A stretch of DNA of 64,000 nt. Source: Pseudomonadales bacterium. GTDB taxonomy: Bacteria; Pseudomonadota; Gammaproteobacteria; Pseudomonadales; Azotimanducaceae. The notes beneath the pieces are model-generated. The model made no database searches. It was not told the origin of the DNA and was given only the letters and a program-made list of their open reading frames with translations. The stretch lies in assembly GCA_023300545.1 (NCBI GenBank), contig JALZVT010000034.1:1-64000 (forward strand), written 5' to 3'. The translations under genes and the position numbers were made by a program. Below are positions 1-8,585 of the stretch, one piece after another (within the stretch, counting starts at the first letter, position 1; each line of letters opens with the position of its first letter).

Positions 1-87
1 GGGATTTGTGCCACCTTATTACGGCATTGGCTGACAGGAATCAGAGCAGTTCCCCCCTTATCTCCAGATGCGACAATGTCGAGCAAA

Positions 88-147
88 TGCCGCTTAACTC
101 CCAATATACGCCTACCAGCCGCAATCCAAACCCGGCGGTTAGGCGCA
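88..147. repeat. attC-like imperfect palindrome
   Basis: GCTTAAC at 92-98 fits the R'' consensus RYYYAAC and GTTAGGC at 138-144 fits R' GTTRRRY. With flanking bases, TGC plus GCTTAAC can pair with GTTAGGC plus GCA, leaving one bulged C and one G-T pair, which resembles the extrahelical-base pattern of folded attC sites. CGCC at 110-113 can also pair with GGCG at 134-137. The roughly 60-base length is at the short end of known attC sites. The inner arms are weak, so this could be a degenerate site or coincidence. Confidence 0.4.
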
Positions 148-190
148 ATATCTCAGCCCCTCCCTTTCAACCCCTTGAAGCTGAGAAAAA

Positions 191-233
191 ACGACTGTCG
201 GCCGTAGTTACTCTAGGGCATAAGACGACTGTC
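191..233. repeat. Pair of 9-base direct repeats upstream of intI
   Basis: ACGACTGTC occurs at 191-199 and 225-233, about 90-130 bases before the integrase start. Direct repeats DR1 and DR2 upstream of the core site are part of attI in class 1 integrons, so these are candidates for integrase-binding repeats. Nine-base repeats can arise by chance, and no core site is clearly placed beside them. Confidence 0.25.
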
Positions 234-322
234 ATCGACTTACCTGAAAATCAGCGTTATCCCACTTATTTTCAAGTCTCTCTCACCTGCCCCAAGCTCA
301 ACATCTTCGTCATTATCCTTGC

Positions 323-1324
323 ATGTCTACCGATTCCAGCCCTCCCAAGCTACTCGTACAAGTACGCGATGCTATTCGTACCAAGCATTACTCCTTGCGC
401 ACAGAACGGGCCTACCTCGCCTGGATTCGGCGCTTCATTCTCTTTCACAACAAGCGGCATCCTCGTGATCTCGGCTCAAAGCACGTCACCGAGTTTCTGA
501 CCTTTCTTGCCATGAAGCGCCGCGTGTCCGCCTCCACTCAAGACCAGGCGCTATCTGCCCTGCTCTTTCTCTATAAGGAAGTCATACACCATCCCCTGCA
601 ACTCGGTCCCGTCTCCCGGCCCAAAAAACCTGAAACCCTGCCCACGGTTCTAACCACTCAGGAGGTCGCCAGGCTCTTACAAGCGCTACGGGGGCACCAC
701 TGGTTAATGGCGTCACTAATGTACGGCTCGGGTTTGCGCGTTATGGAGTGCATGCGTTTGCGCATTAAAGACTTCGATTTTGGCATGCGCTGCATCACCG
801 TCCGCGGCGGCAAGGGCGCTAAAGACCGCGTTGTCACTCTGGCAGACTCACTGGTTCCGTACATTCGCACGCACATGGAGCGCGTTCGCTTCGTTTACGA
901 AGAAGACAAAGCCAATGGCGAGGCTAACGTTTGGATGCCTTACGCATTGGCGCGAAAGTATCCGGGGGCACCGGCAGAGTGGGTATGGCAGTTTCTCTTT
1001 CCAAGCGATCGCGTCTCTATCGATCCACGTTCAAGCGAAACGCGCAGGCACCATGTGCACGAACGAACAATACAAAAAGCCATCCGAGTAGCGGCACAGG
1101 TGGCTGGGCTAGAGAAACGGGTCAGCTGCCACACGCTGCGGCACTCTTTTGCCACTCATCTGCTAATGAGTGGCTCAGACATACGCACTATTCAGGAACA
1201 GCTCGGCCACAGCGACCTAAAAACCACCCAACTCTATACGCATCTCATCGACCACGGCGCGGCCGGGGTCAGAAGCCCACTGGAACAGATATTTTCTATC
1301 GCAAATGGGCTAGAGATAACCTAA
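323..1324 (+). CDS. intI: Integron integrase (tyrosine recombinase, IntI type)
   Basis: Site-specific tyrosine recombinase of 333 residues, close to the usual IntI length. The catalytic set is present: R139 in YGSGLR, H270 and R273 in HTLRH, H296 in LGHSD and nucleophile Y305 in QLYTHL. The stretch at about residues 203-227, with ALARKYPGAPAEWVWQFLF, is the extra helix found in IntI proteins and absent from XerC/D; this separates it from ordinary Xer recombinases. The N-terminal SAM-like domain (about 8-95) binds core sites. The ATG start has no obvious Shine-Dalgarno sequence. The stop codon overlaps that of the convergent phosphofructokinase gene. The frame is intact, so the protein is likely functional. 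Confidence 0.93.
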   Translation: MSTDSSPPKLLVQVRDAIRTKHYSLRTERAYLAWIRRFILFHNKRHPRDLGSKHVTEFLTFLAMKRRVSASTQDQALSALLFLYKEVIHHPLQLGPVSRPKKPETLPTVLTTQEVARLLQALRGHHWLMASLMYGSGLRVMECMRLRIKDFDFGMRCITVRGGKGAKDRVVTLADSLVPYIRTHMERVRFVYEEDKANGEANVWMPYALARKYPGAPAEWVWQFLFPSDRVSIDPRSSETRRHHVHERTIQKAIRVAAQVAGLEKRVSCHTLRHSFATHLLMSGSDIRTIQEQLGHSDLKTTQLYTHLIDHGAAGVRSPLEQIFSIANGLEIT

Positions 1325-2610
1325 AGAATCTCAAACTCCGGCAACTTCTTACCCACCAGAATATTCTTCAACCGCACATACTTTGGCATGCCGGCTTTAT
1401 AAGCGGGGTAGTCTTCGCCCTGAATCAACGGCGCGAGATAACGACGACCTGCAGGCGTAATACCGTAGCCGTCTTTTGAGATGTATTTCTTCGGCATCGG
1501 CTTTTCAACGTTAGCCACTTTCGACAGCGCCACTTCACCAATCTTCCACCGATACGGCGCATCTGAGGTGCGCACAATGGTGGGCATAATCGCGTTCTTG
1601 CCAGCAATGGCAAACTTCACCGCAGCCTCACCAACCGCGTAGGCCTGCTTAACGTCGGTGCCGCTCGCAATGTGTCGACCGGCTCGCTGCAAATAGTCCG
1701 CAACCGCCCAGTGATACTTGTAGCCGTGCTTAGCCTTCACCATATTGGCGATGACCGGCGCCACGCCACCAAGCTGAGTGTGCCCAAACGCATCCTTACC
1801 ACCCGCGTCGGCAACAAATCGACCATCCGCGTAGTGCGCGCCTTCGCTAACAACAATCACGCAGTAGCCGCATTTCTCAACAACGGTTTTCACCCGCGCC
1901 AGAAATTTCTTTTCGTCAAAATTCACTTCCGGCAACAGCACAATGTGGGGCGCATCACCGGGTTCTTCCTGTGCAAGGCAACTCGCAGCAGCGATCCAAC
2001 CGGCGTGCCGGCCCATCACTTCAAGAATAAATACTTTGGTAGAGGTTTCGCACATCGACGCCACATCAAGTGCCGCCTCTTTGGTCGCAACCGCCACATA
2101 CTTGGCCACCGAACCAAAGCCGGGGCAGGTGTCGGTGTAGGGCAAATCGTTGTCTACGGTTTTGGGAATACCAATGCACGTAATGGGGTAGCCCATGCGC
2201 TTGCCAATTTGCGACACCTTGTGCGCCGTGTCCTGGGAGTCGCCGCCGCCGTTGTAGAAGAAGTAGCCAATGTCGTGGGCCCGAAACACCTCAATCAAGC
2301 GCTCATACTCGCGTCGATTCTCTTCGAGCGAGCGCAGCTTGTACCGGCACGAGCCAAAGGCCCCGCTGGGCGTAGATCGTAGCCCGGCGATGGTGGCAGC
2401 CGATTCTTTTGAGGTATCGATCAGCTCTTCTGACAACGCTCCCAAAATACCGTTGCGGCCGGCATACACCTTGCCAATTTTTTTGGGGTATTTGCGCGCG
2501 GTCTCTATCACCCCGCAGGCGCTGGCGTTTATCACGGCAGTCACACCACCCGACTGGGCATAGAAGGCGTTCTGCGGCTTGGCAGCAGCAGCTTTGGAAC
2601 GAGAGGCCAT
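1321..2610 (-). CDS. pfp: Pyrophosphate-dependent 6-phosphofructokinase
   Basis: Phosphorylates fructose 6-phosphate in glycolysis; PPi-type enzymes use pyrophosphate and work reversibly. The 429-residue protein has the PFK fold: N-terminal QSGGVTAVINA, GGGDSQDT at 121-128, PKTVDND at 149-155 and MGRHAGW at 199-205. The donor-specificity positions read Asp (in GGGDS) and Lys150 (PKTVDND), the pair typical of PPi-dependent enzymes, whereas ATP enzymes have Gly at both. The third G of GGGDS replaces the usual D of GGDDS, a variant I recall from methylotroph-type PPi-PFKs. It is a single gene, convergent with intI and sharing overlapping stop codons. Confidence 0.88.
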   Translation of the reverse strand: MASRSKAAAAKPQNAFYAQSGGVTAVINASACGVIETARKYPKKIGKVYAGRNGILGALSEELIDTSKESAATIAGLRSTPSGAFGSCRYKLRSLEENRREYERLIEVFRAHDIGYFFYNGGGDSQDTAHKVSQIGKRMGYPITCIGIPKTVDNDLPYTDTCPGFGSVAKYVAVATKEAALDVASMCETSTKVFILEVMGRHAGWIAAASCLAQEEPGDAPHIVLLPEVNFDEKKFLARVKTVVEKCGYCVIVVSEGAHYADGRFVADAGGKDAFGHTQLGGVAPVIANMVKAKHGYKYHWAVADYLQRAGRHIASGTDVKQAYAVGEAAVKFAIAGKNAIMPTIVRTSDAPYRWKIGEVALSKVANVEKPMPKKYISKDGYGITPAGRRYLAPLIQGEDYPAYKAGMPKYVRLKNILVGKKLPEFEIL

Positions 2611-2736
2611 ACAACGAAATCCTTAGTCGTTAGAGAGGGTCTATGAGGACAGCAGGGCGAGTATCACCACACAATCACAACCGGCAATCTGTGCGACAAT
2701 TTTGGCGCACAACTCATCAGATTACCCGCACGAATT

Positions 2737-3237
2737 ATGCTGCTCCTCGTCTCATTGTTCTGGAACATTTGTCTCATGCGCGAAGGCCCAGAGCGGGTTC
2801 CGACGTCACAAGTGCTCCCTGCCGCCATCGTAATAGGCAAGATAGTTTTACTCCTGCTCATTGGCGACGCTTTGGCCAGCAATCCAACCCTACTGGCGGT
2901 CATCACCAGCGTGGTCGTTTGGACCACCGCCATGGGTGCCTGCGTGTTCTACGCGCTGTTTCTGGGCAACAAGCTAAACCGGTTTTCGGCCACGTTCACC
3001 GCCATTCTCGGCATCGACCTGATCCTCAGCACCATCTTTGGTATTGCCCTGGTGGCTCAGCAAACCTTTGCCTTTGACGTCTCACAAAGTGTCGCCATGA
3101 TTTTCCAGTTGTGGCATGTGGCGATCATCGGCTTCATCATGCACCGGGCGTTGAATATCAATCTCGGCTTCGGCATCGGAGTCGGCCTTCTCATCGCCCT
3201 TTTTTGCGTCACTCTCTCCGAGGTAGCCACTCTCTAA
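2737..3237 (+). CDS. Integral membrane protein of unknown function upstream of mpl
   Basis: A 166-residue protein with about four to five hydrophobic segments, and a short motif REGPERVPTS after the first that recurs, as I recall, in gammaproteobacterial membrane proteins of unknown function. Its TAA stop abuts the ATG of mpl directly, so the two are almost certainly co-transcribed and possibly translationally coupled. No catalytic motif is visible. The start is the first in-frame ATG; I found no strong alternative upstream. A link to cell-envelope recycling is suggested only by position. Confidence 0.75.
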   Translation: MLLLVSLFWNICLMREGPERVPTSQVLPAAIVIGKIVLLLLIGDALASNPTLLAVITSVVVWTTAMGACVFYALFLGNKLNRFSATFTAILGIDLILSTIFGIALVAQQTFAFDVSQSVAMIFQLWHVAIIGFIMHRALNINLGFGIGVGLLIALFCVTLSEVATL

Positions 3238-4647
3238 ATGAGCAGATCTCTCTATTTTATGGGCATCGGCGGCACCCTGATGGGCAGCCTGGCCATTCTC
3301 GCCAAAGAGGCGGGTTACACCGTCACCGGTAGCGACACCAAACTCTATCCACCCATGAGCGACCTGCTGGCTGATGCGCGTATAGAAGTGTTCGAAGGCT
3401 TCGATCCGGCCCAGCTCAAACCCGCGCCCGACCTTGTAATTCTGGGCAATGCCGGCTTACCCCGGGGGCATCCCGGTGTTGAATACGTACTCGAGCACGG
3501 GCTGCCGTTTAGCTCTGGTGCTGAATGGCTCGGCAGTGAGATTCTCTCGAACCGCTGGGTCATTGCGGCCTCTGGAACCCACGGCAAAACCACCACGGCC
3601 AGCATGATCGCCTGGATACTGGAGTACGCGGGCATGCAGCCGGGCTTCCTGATCGGCGGCGCACCAAACAACTTTGAAGTGTCTGCTCGGCTTGGCGACT
3701 CACCGTTCTTTGTGGTCGAAGCCGACGAGTACGACACCAGCTACTTCGATCGGCGCTCAAAATTTGTGCATTACCACCCGCGCACGCTCATCATCAACAA
3801 CCTCGAATTTGACCACGCTGACATCTTTGACGATCTGGCGGCGATTCAATCTCAGTTTCATTTGCTGATGCGCACCATTCCAGGTAACGGCCTGGTGATC
3901 GCACCAGAGCTCGACGAGGGGGTAAATCAGGTGCTTCGGCAGGGTTGCTGGACACCGGTGAGTCGCATCAACATGACCCGACGCGAAGTCACCCAGCGCA
4001 AACGCATCGACGCAGAAACCGGCGAAACCTGGCACGTAGAGAACGCAGCGAGTGACGGCAGCCAGTTCGACATTTGCCTGAACGAGCAAAATTTTGGCAC
4101 CGTCAACTGGAGCTCACTCGGCACCCACAACGTCAACAACGCACTGGCGGCCACGGCTGCTGCACGCCACGCGGGGGTCCCGGCGCAAACCGCCGTAGAG
4201 GCACTGTGTGAGTTTGGCGGCGTCAAACGCCGCATGGAGCTGATCGCCACCGTTGGCGAAACGCGCATTTACGACGATTTTGCACATCACCCCACGGCCA
4301 TTCGCACCACCTTGCAGGGGCTACGCAACGCGGTCGGCGGCGAGGAAGTGATTGCCGTTATCGAGCCACGCACCCACACCATGTCGTTGGGCGCCCTGCA
4401 GGACGAACTCAAAACCTGCGCAGCGCCGGCAGACCACGTAATGTGGTTTCGCGGCGCCAATATCAAATGGGACATCTTCGACGTCGCCACCAACTGTGTC
4501 GTCCCCGCAACGGTCGACGACAATCTCGACGCCCTGATCGACCGCATCAGCAAACTGCCGCCTAAGCCACGCCACATCGTGATCATGAGCAATGGCGCGT
4601 TTGAGGGCATTTACCAACGCCTGCCCGAGCGTCTGCGTAACGCCTGA
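3238..4647 (+). CDS. mpl: UDP-N-acetylmuramate:L-Ala-gamma-D-Glu-meso-DAP ligase
   Basis: Cytoplasmic murein-recycling ligase that joins the recovered tripeptide L-Ala-D-Glu-mesoDAP to UDP-MurNAc, bypassing MurC, MurD and MurE. The 469-residue length and domain order fit: N-terminal nucleotide-binding GIGGT at 9-13, ATP loop SGTHGKTTTA around 112-121, EADEYDT at 161-167 and a C-terminal ligase domain with DDFAHHPTAI. EADEYDTSYFD with VHYHPRTLIINNLEFDHAD distinguishes Mpl from MurC. It starts immediately after the upstream membrane-protein gene. The recycled substrate implies meso-DAP peptidoglycan, as expected in a Gram-negative cell. Confidence 0.95.
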   Translation: MSRSLYFMGIGGTLMGSLAILAKEAGYTVTGSDTKLYPPMSDLLADARIEVFEGFDPAQLKPAPDLVILGNAGLPRGHPGVEYVLEHGLPFSSGAEWLGSEILSNRWVIAASGTHGKTTTASMIAWILEYAGMQPGFLIGGAPNNFEVSARLGDSPFFVVEADEYDTSYFDRRSKFVHYHPRTLIINNLEFDHADIFDDLAAIQSQFHLLMRTIPGNGLVIAPELDEGVNQVLRQGCWTPVSRINMTRREVTQRKRIDAETGETWHVENAASDGSQFDICLNEQNFGTVNWSSLGTHNVNNALAATAAARHAGVPAQTAVEALCEFGGVKRRMELIATVGETRIYDDFAHHPTAIRTTLQGLRNAVGGEEVIAVIEPRTHTMSLGALQDELKTCAAPADHVMWFRGANIKWDIFDVATNCVVPATVDDNLDALIDRISKLPPKPRHIVIMSNGAFEGIYQRLPERLRNA

Positions 4648-4743
4648 GTTCTACCCAAAACTCCGCCCCAAAATTGCACTTTTCGACCTCAACGTGGTCG
4701 GACTTGGTATAAGAGAGGACGACTATCTCTAGGGGAACTCAAA

Positions 4744-5769
4744 ATGCCACACAAGCGACAATCCCAGGCGCGATTCGCAGCCGCTAAACCAGCAATCCGC
4801 AAAACAACCATTCAAGGCGCATTTGGCGCCTTCGCGCTCAGCGCAACGCTTGCGCTGCCAGCACTGGCTGACGATCACAGCTGGCACCCGTCAAAATACG
4901 GCCCAGACGATGAGCTGGGTTCGCTGAATCTACTGTCGCCCGACAAGGTGAAACAGGCCGCGCGTTTGATCAAAACCGGCAAAACCTACTCTCTGGGCGT
5001 GGTCACTGGCAGCAAGTCACCGGCCTACCCACCCCGTCAATACTCCATGACTATTCTGCAACTCGATGACGGCATGGGCACACCACTGGGCACCAACCGC
5101 GCAACCGGCAACGACGACCTGATGAACATCTGGATGGGCATCGGTAGCCAGATCGACGGACTCGGCCATATGGGCATCGACCACGTTTACTACAACGGCA
5201 ACAAAGCCTCTGATTTTGTCCACCCAACGGGTCTCAAAAAAATGGGCACCCACAAACTCCCGCCCATGGTGACCCGCGGCGTGCTGCTCGACATGACCCA
5301 ACAATTCAGCGACCTGCCGGGCGTAACAGAAACCGGCATGCTGCCGGCTGGCACCGCCTTTAACAGTGCTGAGATCAAAGCCGCCGTAAAAGCTCAGGGC
5401 GTAACAATCGGCTCAGGCGACGTTGTGCTGTTTCATACCGGCTGGCTAGCAAAAGCAGATACCGCGCCACAAGATTTTATGGCGGGCGAACCTGGCCTTG
5501 GCATTGACGGCGCCAAATACCTGGCAAGCCTCGATGTAATGGCTGTTGGCGCAGACAGCTGGGCCGTCGAAGTATTGCCCGGCGAAATCGAAGGCGAACT
5601 GTTTCCGGTGCACCCTGAGTTGCTGGCCAAAAATGGCATCTACATTCTCGAAAACATGAACACCCACGAACTGCAGGCGGATGCCGCCTGGGAATTTATG
5701 TTTGTACTCGGACAACCCAAGTTCGAAGGCGCCGTTCAGGCGGTTATTAACCCGGTTGCGATTCGTTAA
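4744..5769 (+). CDS. Exported cyclase-family (kynurenine formamidase-like) protein
   Basis: Putative metal-dependent hydrolase of the cyclase superfamily (PF04199). The first 42 residues look like a signal peptide: a basic start, the hydrophobic stretch AFGAFALSATLALPALA and a likely cut before DDHSWHP. The metal motif is divergent, reading GLGHMGIDH (H142, D146, H147) rather than the common HxGTHxDxP, so substrate and activity are uncertain. An AGGGGA Shine-Dalgarno-like run precedes the ATG. Only two bases separate it from the kinase-like gene downstream, placing it in the same operon as a nucleoside hydrolase. The periplasmic location contrasts with the cytoplasmic proteins that follow. 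Confidence 0.75.
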   Translation: MPHKRQSQARFAAAKPAIRKTTIQGAFGAFALSATLALPALADDHSWHPSKYGPDDELGSLNLLSPDKVKQAARLIKTGKTYSLGVVTGSKSPAYPPRQYSMTILQLDDGMGTPLGTNRATGNDDLMNIWMGIGSQIDGLGHMGIDHVYYNGNKASDFVHPTGLKKMGTHKLPPMVTRGVLLDMTQQFSDLPGVTETGMLPAGTAFNSAEIKAAVKAQGVTIGSGDVVLFHTGWLAKADTAPQDFMAGEPGLGIDGAKYLASLDVMAVGADSWAVEVLPGEIEGELFPVHPELLAKNGIYILENMNTHELQADAAWEFMFVLGQPKFEGAVQAVINPVAIR

Positions 5770-5771
5770 CT

Positions 5772-6800
5772 ATGCTCGAACTATTGCCTGTAAACCTGCA
5801 AGCCATCCAGTCGCACCTGCAAGGGTTAGGCTGGATAGAAGCCGACACTCAACTTGCAAACCCGCGTCCGCCTGGCGACGGCAACATGAATCGAACCTTG
5901 CGGTTCGACTGTGAGGGGCCGAAGGCCAAGCACAGCAGCATTGTCCTCAAACAGGCCCTGCCCTTTGTTGCGAAATACCCCGACATTCCGGCCCCTATTG
6001 AACGCGGCGCCGCCGAGGCTGCGTTTTACCGGGCCACCGAAAACCACCCGACACTCTCGGCTCGATTACCGCGCCTGCTGGGCGCAGACCAGCCCAACCA
6101 TCTGCTCGCCTTCGAAGATTTAGGCACCACCGTTGATCTGAGCGCGGCCTATTCAACACCCGACATTGCTAACCAGCTCCCACAGCTGTTACCAACACTA
6201 ATGGGCTGGCTGTCCGAGTTACACGCCATAACCCCACCCAAAAGGCTTGCCAACCTGTGCATGCGCGAACTCAACCACACGCATATTTTTGATCTGCCGC
6301 TGCAATCCGACAACGGCCTGGAGATGGGTGAGCTGGCAGAGATTGCCAACGAATTTGCCAACGACACCGCGCTTAAAACAGCCGCCAGCGAGTTAGGCAA
6401 AATATACGTTGGGATGCGCGGCCATCGCTCCGAACCCGTACTGTTACACGGCGACTTCTACCCGGGGTCCTGGCTCGCAGAGCTTTCCGGCACCGCACCC
6501 ATTGTCAACGTTATCGATCCTGAGTTTGCCTTTGTTGGTCCTGCCGAATTTGACGTTGGGGTCTGTCTTGCTCACTTGCAATTTGCTGGCATGTCGCCAG
6601 AACAGGCAAAAACCAGCATCGCCAATTACGCACCCGGAAAAAACTTCGACGCCGCACTCGCTGATGGCTTTGCCGGCATCGAACTCATTCGCCGGCTGCT
6701 GGGGGTAGCCCAATTGCCGTTACCCGCAAGCACTACCACCGCCACCAAAACCCAGTGGCTCACCCAGGCGCGCGCACTGGTTCTCGCCAGCCCGCCTTAA
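5772..6800 (+). CDS. Methylthioribose-kinase-like phosphotransferase
   Basis: A 342-residue small-molecule kinase of the aminoglycoside-phosphotransferase fold. The closest match I recognise is methylthioribose kinase (MtnK): GDGNMN at 35-40, LKQALPFV at 59-66, HGDFYPGS at 226-233 with catalytic-base D228, and IDPEFAFVGPAEFDVG at 248-263 with metal-binding D249. These MtnK-type motifs differ from generic APH proteins. MtnK phosphorylates 5-methylthioribose in the methionine salvage pathway. The adjacent nucleoside hydrolase could supply a free (thio)ribose, and mtnA lies about 48 kb away in the same window. The real substrate could be another pentose or sugar. Confidence 0.75.
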   Translation: MLELLPVNLQAIQSHLQGLGWIEADTQLANPRPPGDGNMNRTLRFDCEGPKAKHSSIVLKQALPFVAKYPDIPAPIERGAAEAAFYRATENHPTLSARLPRLLGADQPNHLLAFEDLGTTVDLSAAYSTPDIANQLPQLLPTLMGWLSELHAITPPKRLANLCMRELNHTHIFDLPLQSDNGLEMGELAEIANEFANDTALKTAASELGKIYVGMRGHRSEPVLLHGDFYPGSWLAELSGTAPIVNVIDPEFAFVGPAEFDVGVCLAHLQFAGMSPEQAKTSIANYAPGKNFDAALADGFAGIELIRRLLGVAQLPLPASTTTATKTQWLTQARALVLASPP

Positions 6801-6830
6801 ACCGCCAACAACCACCAAGGCCTTAGCCCT

Positions 6831-7718
6831 ATGAGCCGCATCCCACTAATCATCGACACCGACGTTGCGCTGGGCGCATGGCACGAAGGGCGACCCAGAG
6901 ACATCGACGATGGCTTTGCGATCGTCGAGGCATTAAACGTCGATCGCATCGACCTGCTGGGCATCACGACGGTGTTTGGCAATGCGCCCCACACCGACGT
7001 CTTCCGCATCGCCAACGAACTGGTTGAGCTGAAAGGCGCAAGTGTGCCGGTGTATGCCGGTGCGAGTTCAAACCAGCCCGGCACAGGCATTCTTCCGGCC
7101 GTACAGTTTCTGGCGGATGCTCTGCAACAACAACGGCTCGACATCGCAGCCATCGGCCCGCTCACCAACATCGCGCAGCTGGTCGAGCACTTCCCACAAG
7201 TGCTGGGCAACATCAACAGCCTGATCATTGTTGCGGGTCGCACACCCGGCAATCGGTTCTTTATTGGCGACACCGGTCCAGTGCGCGATTTCAATTTTGA
7301 AAACGACGTCCCCGCGATGGCAACACTGCTGGGGGCCGACCTGCCGTTAGTGCTGGCCGGCTTCGAACTCACCAGCACCGTTGAAGTCACCGAAACCGAC
7401 CTTGCAACCATCCGCACTCGCAACAATCCCACCGCTGAATACTTCTACAAGAATTCCCTCGACTGGGTGCACCACTGGACCACCACCTTCCCCCAGGATG
7501 GCGGCTTCCACCCCTGGGACTCCGCGGCCATTAGCTATCTATTACACCCCGAATACTTTGTTGCCGAACAGCGCTACGCCTGCATCGACGAGCTTGACGG
7601 CAAACCAGCACTGTCCTGCGGCCCTGAATCGACCGGTGTGCCGGTCACTTACCTGTCAGGCTTTCGCAATGACGGCAAAGCGAACTTTGTGCGCGACGTG
7701 GTCAGCACCGTGTATTAA
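6831..7718 (+). CDS. Inosine/uridine-preferring nucleoside hydrolase family protein
   Basis: Cleaves the N-glycosidic bond of nucleosides to base and pentose. The 295-residue protein has DTD at 9-11 and DIDD at 24-27, DFNFEND at 153-159 for ribose binding, and HPWDSAA with H227 and D230 near the catalytic site. The first signature is odd: canonical DTDPGIDDA is split by about a dozen extra residues, giving DTDVALGAWHEGRPRDIDD. The calcium-binding aspartates remain. It follows the MtnK-like kinase by 30 bases and precedes an SDR by about 33, all on one strand. Cytoplasmic, no signal peptide. Confidence 0.85.
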   Translation: MSRIPLIIDTDVALGAWHEGRPRDIDDGFAIVEALNVDRIDLLGITTVFGNAPHTDVFRIANELVELKGASVPVYAGASSNQPGTGILPAVQFLADALQQQRLDIAAIGPLTNIAQLVEHFPQVLGNINSLIIVAGRTPGNRFFIGDTGPVRDFNFENDVPAMATLLGADLPLVLAGFELTSTVEVTETDLATIRTRNNPTAEYFYKNSLDWVHHWTTTFPQDGGFHPWDSAAISYLLHPEYFVAEQRYACIDELDGKPALSCGPESTGVPVTYLSGFRNDGKANFVRDVVSTVY

Positions 7719-7751
7719 ATTGCTTCTCTAACCAGACAAGCAGACAGCACT

Positions 7752-8534
7752 ATGACTCGACTCACGAACAAGCGCCTGATCATCACCGGTGCCGGCAGCG
7801 GCATTGGCCGAGCCACCGCGCAACTGGCAGCCAGCGAAGGCGCTAGTGTGGTAGCTGTCGATCTGAGCGACGCAGTCACCGACACTGTCCAAAGCATTAC
7901 CGCAGCCGGCGGCAAGGCAGTGGCTGTGGTTGGCGATGCGGCCACCGAAGAGGGCGCCGCCAACTACGTGGCCGCCTGCATCGACGCCTTTGGCGGCATA
8001 GACGGTGTGTACGCCAATGCGGGCATCGGCGGTGGCGGCAAGCCCGTTCTTGAGCTTGACGTTGCCGACTGGGAACGCACCTTGCGGGTCAATACCATTG
8101 GCCCGTTTTTGGCCGTCAAACACGTGGCCCCCTTACTCATCAAACAGGGCGGCGGTGCAATTCTAATGACCGCATCGGTTGCCGGTCTGCGCGCCAACGC
8201 CGGCGGCAGCGACTACAGCGCCAGCAAAGCGGGCGTGATCAGCCTCGCCCAAACCGTGGCCTATCAACTCTACGACACCGGCGTACGCATCAACGCGGTG
8301 TGCCCTGGCCTGATCGAAACCGGCATGACCCAGCCTATTTTTGATCGCGCCAGATCCCGCGGCACCCAAGACCGCATTGGTCGCATCAACCCAACCGCGC
8401 GCAACGGCGAACCCGCCGAAATCGCCCAGATGGCCTGCTTCCTGCTGAGCGATGCCGCCTCCTACGTCAACGGCCAGGCCATTCCCGTCGACGGCGGGCT
8501 GTCGGCTTCGCATCCCTGGGTTTACCCTCAATAA
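7752..8534 (+). CDS. Short-chain dehydrogenase/reductase
   Basis: NAD(P)-dependent oxidoreductase of the classical SDR family, 260 residues. Visible are the dinucleotide motif TGAGSGIG at 12-19, the NAG motif at 89-91, catalytic S142, Y155 and K159 (YSASK), and a C-terminal GQAIPVDGG. D37 at the end of the second strand favours NAD over NADP. Substrate unknown; the nearby nucleoside hydrolase and kinase suggest a sugar or sugar alcohol. The last four codons and stop lie inside the first unit of a three-copy 19-base tandem repeat that runs on to the lipoprotein gene. Confidence 0.88.
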   Translation: MTRLTNKRLIITGAGSGIGRATAQLAASEGASVVAVDLSDAVTDTVQSITAAGGKAVAVVGDAATEEGAANYVAACIDAFGGIDGVYANAGIGGGGKPVLELDVADWERTLRVNTIGPFLAVKHVAPLLIKQGGGAILMTASVAGLRANAGGSDYSASKAGVISLAQTVAYQLYDTGVRINAVCPGLIETGMTQPIFDRARSRGTQDRIGRINPTARNGEPAEIAQMACFLLSDAASYVNGQAIPVDGGLSASHPWVYPQ

Positions 8535-8577
8535 AGAGGTTTACCCTCAATAAAGAGGTCTTTCCGCAATAAAGAGG
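8521..8577 (+). repeat. Three tandem 19-bp repeats carrying Shine-Dalgarno-like cores
   Basis: Units occupy 8521-8539, 8540-8558 and 8559-8577. The first two are identical (TTTACCCTCAATAAAGAGG); the third differs in its first half but keeps CAATAAAGAGG. The first unit encodes the end of the SDR, including its stop. The third puts AAGAGG eight bases before the lipoprotein ATG at 8586. The array looks like slippage duplication of a gene end plus a ribosome-binding site, and copy number could alter translation of the next gene. Confidence 0.9.
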
Positions 8578-8585
8578 TTTTTCCT

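Larger units (their letters stand above)
1..322. other. Integron-integrase upstream region (candidate attI/attC area)
   Basis: No convincing gene lies here. The stretch sits directly upstream of the integron integrase, where an attI site and the first cassette would be expected. Visible elements are an attC-like imperfect palindrome near 88-147, two copies of a 9-base direct repeat (ACGACTGTC at 191-199 and 225-233), and a lone core-like heptamer GCTCAAC at 296-302. A long plus-strand reading frame over positions 6-500 overlaps the integrase out of frame and looks like chance. Any cassette array would extend left, beyond the window. The attI assignment is inference. Confidence 0.4.

Noticed and set aside
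6-500. Long plus-strand open frame overlapping the integrase start
   Set aside because: Out of frame with intI over 180 bases, with no recognisable protein features; the integrase is certain.
1672-2382. Antisense open frame of 236 codons within the phosphofructokinase gene
   Set aside because: Composition mirrors the sense gene and there is no domain or ribosome-binding site.
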